Shown here: positions 33,655 through 39,567 of the stretch, in pieces
Position numbering within the stretch: position 1 is the stretch's first letter
How the letters are laid out: every line of letters begins with the position of its first letter
Assembly: GCA_900542835.1 (NCBI GenBank)
Contig: UQPB01000030.1
Span: 1-39,567 of the forward strand
Direction: 5' to 3'
DNA length: 39,567 nucleotides
DNA from: an uncultured Pelosinus sp.
GTDB lineage: Bacteria > Bacillota > Negativicutes > Sporomusales > Acetonemataceae
The notes under the pieces: generated by a model
The model's database searches: none
Told to the model about the DNA's origin: nothing
Seen by the model: the letters and a program-made list of their open reading frames with translations, nothing else
Program-made: the position numbers and the translations under genes

Positions 33655-35214
33655 TCAGGCCCGGAATACTTCCATGCCCAGCTTCAACAGGTGTTTCTGA
33701 ATATGCAGGAACAACGTGTCGGCATAGGCATCCTCCTCAACCTCCAGCGTTTTATAGATCGTGTCACGGAAGCGCCAGGAGCCGTCGGCCTGCTTTGCCG
33801 TCAATATCAGACCGTAAGTAATATGCAGAACCTGGCGGCCGTCAGCCTGCAGCAGCACCTTTTTCAGATCGACATCAGCCAGCTGCTCCGGATCAGGCGC
33901 TTTCGCCAAATCGGTCGTTACATGGTAGTAAGCCGCGGCTTCAGCAAAATGCTCGCGGGCAAACATGTAGATCTCACGGAACAAAGACGGCTTTTTCGCG
34001 GCGATAACCTTCAGCGCCTCCAGCCAGTTGGTGCCGGCAGTCTTCACATGCACCCGTTCGCCGGTAATTTCGCCAATGACGGGGTAGACGCTGAATTTGT
34101 CGCTGCCGGAATGAATGCTCAGGCGATAGCCGAAATGATCGGCAATGGCCGCGTGCAATACGAATTCGCGGCGAAACTGATCGATATCGCCAATATAGTC
34201 AATCGCCTTCTGGAATTCACCGCAAAACCGCGGCGCCAGACTGGCGGCGACAACGCCGCGCCGCTCCAGCTCGGCGGCGACAAAGTAATGCGCCTCCGGC
34301 GTAGTCGGCGTCATCGTCTCATCAATGGAGACCTCAAAATCAACCGGTCGCGGGCACGACTGCACGACACTGCCATAAATTTCACCGATAAAGTCAAGCG
34401 CCTGCCTGTAGGTCAATACAATTTCCCGCAGCGTTGTCGGATCAAAAAATAATTCCTGACCGCCAACCGTAAAGCCTTGATCCAGGTACAGCCGCTCCAA
34501 CTCGTCACGAACCGGCTGCGGCACCTCCCGGTAAGCCGCGGCAATCTGTCCCTTGCTCATCGCGGCGACACGGTTGTCGATTTGTTCCGAGCAATCGAGC
34601 GTAATCATGGAAAACTCCAGCGCCAGCGCCTGCCTGACCTCGTCGGCGGTTTTCAAATGATCGCCGTCGGCGCCGTAGCCGAGATGATAGCCTTCCTGCA
34701 GCACCGCCCAGGTAGCGCTGTCCAGCACATCCTCATAGCGGCGGCCGGTCAGATTCAATTCACGGATCGATTGCTGCGCCAGCACCGGGCGGGCCTTGGT
34801 CTTGCGAATAATCCGCAGATGGCCGGGACCGGCCAGGCCGAGCCGGTCGCCCAGGCCGATACTGACGCCCTGGCGGCCAAACGCGACCGGGCGGGCAAAC
34901 GGAAACCAGCGGCGAATGACAACCGCGTTCGCGTGCGACAGCGGCGCCTTGCGCACCGTTCTGCCGCCAACGCTCATCACCTTGCCCTCAAACGCGCTGC
35001 TATCCGCTGCCGCTTCTTTTTCAACCACCCACAGATACTTTTCGCCCAGCGCTTTTGCCAGAAACAGTACGCAGCCGTTAGCGGCGTGAACCGAATCGGC
35101 GTAAAGCCGGCATGCGCCCTCGCCGAACGATCGCATATGCTTGCCATACGCGGCCGTATCGGTTTCCGGGGATTGCAGGATGTACTCACAGGTTGCCTTA
35201 CAGTCAGGATGCAT
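33655..35214 (-). CDS. uxaE: Tagaturonate/fructuronate epimerase
   Basis: The 519-aa protein resembles the UxaE family, first described in Thermotoga, which interconverts D-tagaturonate and D-fructuronate at C4. Recognisable blocks are SIDET (296-300), SLAPRF (325-330) and the hallmark SIHSGSDKFSVYP (366-378), probably around the active site. GAGGAGGG lies 7 nt before ATG 35214. It is the last gene of the dehydrogenase - uxaB - uxaA - uxaE operon, 87 nt after uxaA. With no uxuA/uxuB in the window, it may feed fructuronate from glucuronate into the UxaB/UxaA branch. Confidence 0.85.
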   Translation of the reverse strand: MHPDCKATCEYILQSPETDTAAYGKHMRSFGEGACRLYADSVHAANGCVLFLAKALGEKYLWVVEKEAAADSSAFEGKVMSVGGRTVRKAPLSHANAVVIRRWFPFARPVAFGRQGVSIGLGDRLGLAGPGHLRIIRKTKARPVLAQQSIRELNLTGRRYEDVLDSATWAVLQEGYHLGYGADGDHLKTADEVRQALALEFSMITLDCSEQIDNRVAAMSKGQIAAAYREVPQPVRDELERLYLDQGFTVGGQELFFDPTTLREIVLTYRQALDFIGEIYGSVVQSCPRPVDFEVSIDETMTPTTPEAHYFVAAELERRGVVAASLAPRFCGEFQKAIDYIGDIDQFRREFVLHAAIADHFGYRLSIHSGSDKFSVYPVIGEITGERVHVKTAGTNWLEALKVIAAKKPSLFREIYMFAREHFAEAAAYYHVTTDLAKAPDPEQLADVDLKKVLLQADGRQVLHITYGLILTAKQADGSWRFRDTIYKTLEVEEDAYADTLFLHIQKHLLKLGMEVFRA

Positions 35215-35301
35215 GATTTACCCTCCTCTTTCATCGCCGCTAGTGCTGCGCCGCCGCTAGCCTCCGCGGCTACCCGCCACGGACGGCTGCGGGCAGTCCG
35301 C

Positions 35302-36783
35302 TTACAGAGTCACACCGTTCTTAAAGATAGCAATTTCGCGGAAACCAAGCATTTCGGATTTCGTCTTGTCACCGCCGGCAACAGCCAGCACATGAGCAAA
35401 AAATTCATCGACAACCTGCTGCCGCGGCATTGTTAACAAGCGGCCGGCATCAAAATCCATCCAGTTAGTCTTGCGGTTGAACAGCTCGCTGTTGGTGGCG
35501 ACCTTAACGCAGGGTACCGCCGTTCCCAACGGCGTGCCGCGGCCGGTTGTAAACAGGATGACCTGACAGCCGGCGGCGGCCAAAGCGGTGCAGGCGACCA
35601 TATCATTGCCCGGCCCGCTCAGCAGGTTCAAGCCCTTTTCGCTGACAGTGCCGCCGTAGGGCAGAACATCGACAACCGGGCTGCTGCCGCCCTTCTGGGT
35701 ACAGCCGAGCGACTTTTCCTCCAGCGAGGAAATGCCGCCTTTCTTGTTGCCGGGGGAAGGATTTTCATAGATTACCTGATTGTGTGAGGTAAAGTACTGC
35801 TTAAAGTCATTAATCAGGCTGACCGTCTTGTCGAAAACCGCCTGATTGGCGGCCCGGTTCATTAGGATTGTCTCCGCGCCGAACATTTCCGGTACCTCGG
35901 TCAATAGGCTGGAGCCGCCGCAGGCAATCAGACGATCGGAAAAATAACCGACCAGCGGATTGCCGGTAATGCCGGAGAAACCGTCCGAGCCGCCGCATTT
36001 AAGACCGACAACCAGTTCGGACAGCGGACAGTCCTGCCGCCGGAAGCCGGCGGCATGCTCAATCAGCTCGCCAATCAGCGTCACGCCAGCCTCAATCTCG
36101 TCATCAACGTCCTGCGCCGTCAAAAACTTAACCCGCGCCGGGTCCCAGTTGCCAAGCACCTTTTGAAACTCGGCGATATGATTGTTCTCACAGCCGAGAC
36201 CGACGACGAGCACACCGCCGGCATTGGGATGGTCGACCAGATTGGCAAGAATCCGCTGCGTATTCTGTTGATCCTCGCCCATCTGCGAACAACCATAGGG
36301 ATGGGTAAATTCAAAAATACCGTCGACAGCGGCGTCAGCGAAGCGTTGTGACGCTTCCTTCGCCATCAGTTGAATATTGCGGTTAACGCAGCTGACCGTA
36401 GGAATAATCCAGATCTCATTGCGGGTACCGACCCGGCCGTCAGCCCGGCGGTAGCCGGGAAACGTGCCGCCGGCGCAGACGGGAGCAGCCTGATCGCCGT
36501 CAGGCTGGTAGCTATATTCGAGTATATCGCCAAGATTGGTTGCCAGCACATGTGTATGCACCCATTGACCGGCGGCGATATCGGCAGTGGCATGGCCAAT
36601 CGCAAAGCCGTATTTGGTAATATTCTCGCCTTTGGCAATGGCAGTGAGGGCAATTTTATGGCCCTGATCAATATCCTGCGCCGCCGTCAGCGTCTGTCCT
36701 TCAATTTCAATTGTCTGGCCTTGCGCGACCGGCTTCAGCAAAACGGCGACATTATCGCGCTGATGAATACGAATGACGTTCAT
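35302..36783 (-). CDS. uxaA: Altronate dehydratase
   Basis: The 493-aa enzyme removes water from D-altronate to give 2-keto-3-deoxygluconate. An N-terminal SAF domain (about 1-90) is followed by the large altronate/galactarate dehydratase domain. Family blocks include GRVGTRNEIWIIPTVSC near 114-130, HPYGCSQMG, and GLKCGGSDGFSGITGNP, whose Cys residues probably bind the iron cofactor. Start ATG 36783 lies 1 nt after the uxaB stop (36785), with AGGCGGG inside the uxaB end as RBS, so the genes are coupled. The frame extends upstream to 36840, but that part lies within uxaB. Confidence 0.95.
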   Translation of the reverse strand: MNVIRIHQRDNVAVLLKPVAQGQTIEIEGQTLTAAQDIDQGHKIALTAIAKGENITKYGFAIGHATADIAAGQWVHTHVLATNLGDILEYSYQPDGDQAAPVCAGGTFPGYRRADGRVGTRNEIWIIPTVSCVNRNIQLMAKEASQRFADAAVDGIFEFTHPYGCSQMGEDQQNTQRILANLVDHPNAGGVLVVGLGCENNHIAEFQKVLGNWDPARVKFLTAQDVDDEIEAGVTLIGELIEHAAGFRRQDCPLSELVVGLKCGGSDGFSGITGNPLVGYFSDRLIACGGSSLLTEVPEMFGAETILMNRAANQAVFDKTVSLINDFKQYFTSHNQVIYENPSPGNKKGGISSLEEKSLGCTQKGGSSPVVDVLPYGGTVSEKGLNLLSGPGNDMVACTALAAAGCQVILFTTGRGTPLGTAVPCVKVATNSELFNRKTNWMDFDAGRLLTMPRQQVVDEFFAHVLAVAGGDKTKSEMLGFREIAIFKNGVTL

Positions 36784-36784
36784 G

Positions 36785-38314
36785 TCAGTTTCCCGCCTCA
36801 ACCAGCTTCTCCAGGGTTGCCTGCATGCCCCGGGCGTCAATCTGCCACAGATAATCGGCGACTTTGCCGGTCAGACCGGGAAGAGCGCTCAGATCCTGGC
36901 CCCAGATAGCGGCGTTGGCCAGCACGGTTTCGGCAACCGCTTGCGCTGCCGTTTTGCTGCCGTCATAGGCGGCCCAGGTCCTAACAAAGAACTCCAGCAC
37001 CGGCAGGTCGTCCTGCATGACAAAATCGCCTTGATCGCGGCGGGCCTGCAGCCGGCCGGCTTCAATATGACCATGGCGGTACACGGAAATCAGCGCCGAC
37101 AGGGCAAACGTCAGCTTCTCCGGCCATTCGCCGGTAGCCTGCCGGTACTCCAGCAGCGACGGCAGATTGCGGGTCTTGAATTTGGAGGAGGAGTTAAGCA
37201 GGATGCTCAGCAGGTAGTGCTTAATATAGGGATTCTCGAACCGTTCCACCACCGCATCGGCAAACGAGGTCAGCATATCACGGTCAAGGTTGATCGACGG
37301 AATCAACTCATCGCTAATCAGGCTGCGGACATAGCGCCCCAGCACCGGATGCTCCATCATCTCGCCCACCGTATCCAGGCCGTAGAGAAAAGCGGCGGGC
37401 ACAGAGCCGGTATGGGCGCCGTTTAAGATGCGGACCTTGCGGGTGCGGTAGGGAGCCATATTATCGGTCCAGACCACGTTAAGACCGGCCTGCGCAAACG
37501 GCAGCTTAGCGGCAACCGACTGCGGCGCTTCAATTACCCAGAGGTGGAAAAGCTCGCCGGCATCAATCAGTTCATCCTCATAACCGAATTTCGCCTGAAT
37601 TGCCGCCACTTCGTCGCGGGGATAACCGGTAACAACGCGGTCGACAAGAGTATTGGCAAAAATATTATGCTGCTCGATCCAGTTGCCAAACGCTTGCGGC
37701 AAGCCCCAGCCGGCAGCGGTCTGCAGCACGGTCTTTTTCAAATTATCGCCATTGCGGTCAATCAGTTCGCAGGGCAGCATGGTCATGCCGCGTTCCGGCG
37801 CGCCATTAAAGTGTTGAAAACGATGATAAAGAAACGCGGTCAGCTTGCCGGGAAACGACGCCGGCGGCGCATCCTTGACCGAATCCTGCGGATTAAAGGC
37901 AATACCGGCTTCAGTGGTATTGGAAACAATGAATTCCAGATCGGGATTTTCGGCGCAGGCCAGATAGGCTTGCCAGTCGCTGTAGGGATTGATGCCGCGG
38001 CTGATGCAGCTGATGATTTCGTTGCGCTCCGTCGGTTTGCCGTTTTCAAGCCCGCGCAGAAGCAGCGTATATAGTCCGTCCTGCTCGTTCAGCTTATCGA
38101 CCAGCCCCTGCTCGATCGGCTGTACGACAACCACGCGGCCGTTAAACAAGCCCTGTTTATTCAACTGGTGGAACATCCAGTCAACGAAAGCGCGCAAAAA
38201 GCCGCCCTCGCCAAATTGCAGCACCCGTTCCGGCCAATTGGCGGCATCCGGCGAAACAGTCAGCTCCGCTGGCGGCGTATAGGTTTTTAGCAGATCCCGG
38301 TTCAGTCTTGTCAT
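36785..38314 (-). CDS. uxaB: Tagaturonate reductase (altronate oxidoreductase)
   Basis: The 509-aa member of the mannitol dehydrogenase superfamily reduces D-tagaturonate to D-altronate with NADH. The N-terminal Rossmann part shows VLQFGEGGFLRAF (31-43), a typical dinucleotide loop of this group. The active-site block KVRILNGAHT (293-302) matches the Lys/Asn/His catalytic pattern. AAGGAGG precedes ATG 38314. It is directly followed by uxaA. Neighbouring UxaE and UxaA support tagaturonate rather than fructuronate reductase (UxuB) or mannitol dehydrogenase. Confidence 0.9.
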   Translation of the reverse strand: MTRLNRDLLKTYTPPAELTVSPDAANWPERVLQFGEGGFLRAFVDWMFHQLNKQGLFNGRVVVVQPIEQGLVDKLNEQDGLYTLLLRGLENGKPTERNEIISCISRGINPYSDWQAYLACAENPDLEFIVSNTTEAGIAFNPQDSVKDAPPASFPGKLTAFLYHRFQHFNGAPERGMTMLPCELIDRNGDNLKKTVLQTAAGWGLPQAFGNWIEQHNIFANTLVDRVVTGYPRDEVAAIQAKFGYEDELIDAGELFHLWVIEAPQSVAAKLPFAQAGLNVVWTDNMAPYRTRKVRILNGAHTGSVPAAFLYGLDTVGEMMEHPVLGRYVRSLISDELIPSINLDRDMLTSFADAVVERFENPYIKHYLLSILLNSSSKFKTRNLPSLLEYRQATGEWPEKLTFALSALISVYRHGHIEAGRLQARRDQGDFVMQDDLPVLEFFVRTWAAYDGSKTAAQAVAETVLANAAIWGQDLSALPGLTGKVADYLWQIDARGMQATLEKLVEAGN

Positions 38315-38394
38315 AAACGATAGCCTCCTTATTCAATGTCGCAGCATTTTGCAAGGGATTGCATGCGCATTTCATCGTACTGACGTTACAGAGG

Positions 38395-38427
38395 AGGCGA
38401 AGAAAACGCAGCTGCGTTTCTTCGCCT
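38395..38427. other. Stable hairpin between the dehydrogenase and uxaB
   Basis: AGGCGAAGAAAACGCA and TGCGTTTCTTCGCCT pair over 15 bp with one bulged base and a 2-nt apex. On the - strand it is followed by CCTCTGTAACG, with no T tract, so it is more likely an RNA processing or stability element than a terminator. Confidence 0.55.
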
Positions 38428-38487
38428 GATGTTCAATGTCCGGCACGTCGGAATCCCTGGCTGCTGACGCCTACGGCGCGCATCCTG

Positions 38488-39501
38488 TTAAAACATGCCA
38501 ATTACTTTTAGATATTTCTCCGGATGATCGGAAAGATCCTTTACCGCCGCCGGAATTTCATCAAAAGGAACCACTTTCGTAATCAACGGCTCAACCTGAA
38601 TTTTCTTCTCGGCAATCAGCTGCAGGCATTTGGGGAATGTCCCGACAGCATTGCGGGAACCGACAATGGTCAGCTCCTTCTTCGTAAACAGGGCGGTCGG
38701 CAGCGAAACCTCCTGCTTCGGCCAGCCCACCAGGGAAATCCGGCCGGCGTATGACACATAATCAATGGCGCCGCGGATTGCCTTTTCCGCACCGGAGGCC
38801 TCGATGACCACTTCCGCCATCCGGCCGTTGGTAATCTGGCGAATCGCCTCCACCGGGTCGACAGCCGCGAGATTGACAGTATGCGGTACGCCCAGGCTGC
38901 GGGCCAATTCCAGCCGTTCTTCCACCAGATCAACCATAATCGGCACCGCGTTCAGCGTCAGCGCCATCTGCGCCGCCAGCAGGCCGATCGGACCGCTGCC
39001 GCTGATGACAACGTGCTCGCCGGCTTTCACCTGCGGCCGGTTAACCGCATGCATCGAAATCCCCAGCGGTTCGGCCATCGGCACATGCTCCCAGGGGATG
39101 GCATCAGGCACCTTGTGCACCAGATGGCGCGGATGCGAAAAATATTCCGACATGCCGCCGTCAATATGCACACCCAGCACCGTCAAATTTTCGCAGCAGT
39201 TGGTATGGCCGATGCTGCAGGGATAGCAATGGCCGCAATAGACGTAGGGCTCCAAAATAACCCGCTCGCCAATGGCAAACTCGGTTTCAGCGGCATCAAC
39301 GCCGACAACCTCGCCGGCAATTTCATGACCAATGACGCGCGGGTAGCTGACCAGCGGATTGACGCCGCGGTAAGCGCCGATATCGGAACCGCAGATGCCG
39401 GCGCTCTTTACCCGGACGGTAATATGGCCCGGCTGCTGCTCGGGATCGGGGATTTGCGCAACCCGGATATCGCCGGGTTTCTGTAAATAGATCGCTTTCA
39501 T
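38488..39501 (-). CDS. Zinc-dependent dehydrogenase, LgoD/YjjN-like
   Basis: The 337-aa medium-chain alcohol dehydrogenase has catalytic zinc ligands C37 (GICGSD), H59-E60 (IGHE) and E144 (MAEPLG). Structural zinc Cys are C89, C92, C95 and C103, and the NAD loop is GSGPIG (168-173). It resembles, from memory, E. coli YjjN/LgoD, which oxidises L-galactonate to tagaturonate, and related aldonate 5-dehydrogenases. ATG 39501 is chosen because AAAGGAG lies 9 nt upstream; ATG 39510 abuts that site. It is first in this window of the uxaB-uxaA-uxaE strand. An L-galactonate role fits, since its product is the UxaB substrate, but idonate or other aldonates are possible. Confidence 0.8.
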   Translation of the reverse strand: MKAIYLQKPGDIRVAQIPDPEQQPGHITVRVKSAGICGSDIGAYRGVNPLVSYPRVIGHEIAGEVVGVDAAETEFAIGERVILEPYVYCGHCYPCSIGHTNCCENLTVLGVHIDGGMSEYFSHPRHLVHKVPDAIPWEHVPMAEPLGISMHAVNRPQVKAGEHVVISGSGPIGLLAAQMALTLNAVPIMVDLVEERLELARSLGVPHTVNLAAVDPVEAIRQITNGRMAEVVIEASGAEKAIRGAIDYVSYAGRISLVGWPKQEVSLPTALFTKKELTIVGSRNAVGTFPKCLQLIAEKKIQVEPLITKVVPFDEIPAAVKDLSDHPEKYLKVIGMF

Positions 39502-39567
39502 CAGTTGCATCTCCTTTATTTAACTAAATCAGCCAAAATCAAAGATAAAGGCGGATAATAGGTTGTC

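Overview
The window looks like chromosomal DNA of a GC-rich (about 55%) spore-former-type Firmicute, most likely a Negativicute such as a Sporomusaceae member. The basis is strong AGGAGG-type ribosome binding sites, several GTG/TTG starts, YesM/YesN-type two-component proteins, paired DUF445 proteins, a PIN-PhoH protein and sigma-54 regulation in a fermentative gene set. This taxonomic guess is inference; no rRNA or tRNA gene is present.

Layout. (1) 1-6.0 kb: a GltD-like flavoprotein oxidoreductase with its own promoter and terminator, a secreted GH18 glycosidase, a ProC-like reductase, and a PIN-PhoH ATPase preceded by a possible 27-codon ORF. (2) 6.0-9.7 kb: a GntR/FCD regulator and a nitrilase - DUF2848 - organic-anion transporter operon. 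Its promoter is overlapped by a perfect palindromic operator, so it resembles a small uncharacterised catabolic system. (3) 9.7-14.4 kb: two tandem DUF445 membrane proteins, an unrecognised membrane protein, and a metallo-beta-lactamase-fold gene that has lost its catalytic core. (4) 14.5-17.5 kb: ATP-type phosphofructokinase, an aldo/keto reductase and an EamA permease. (5) 17.7-24 kb: a PrpR-type sigma-54 activator, a divergent class III CoA-transferase, and a convergent HMG-CoA-lyase-like / DASS transporter operon. Both transcription units have -24/-12 promoters (one fits the consensus perfectly), so they form a probable sigma-54 regulon for import, CoA activation and cleavage of a hydroxy-dicarboxylic acid.

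(6) 24-33.4 kb: a PPi-type phosphofructokinase, a PHP phosphoesterase, a YesN/YesM-like response regulator and kinase, and an AfuABC/FbpABC-like ABC importer. The importer has a structured leader containing an intrinsic terminator, and a second terminator between the binding-protein and ATPase genes. (7) 33.5-39.5 kb: a hexuronate/aldonate operon with an LgoD-like zinc dehydrogenase, UxaB, UxaA and the tagaturonate epimerase UxaE. It is probably cut by the right window edge.

Noncoding structure is unusually rich. Long imperfect palindromic elements lie at about 12.5, 21.4 and 33.2 kb; two are clearly related in sequence. A five-unit ~51-bp tandem array, each unit carrying a small hairpin, lies at 21.1-21.35 kb. 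Other long inverted repeats lie at 24.1 and 29.1 kb.
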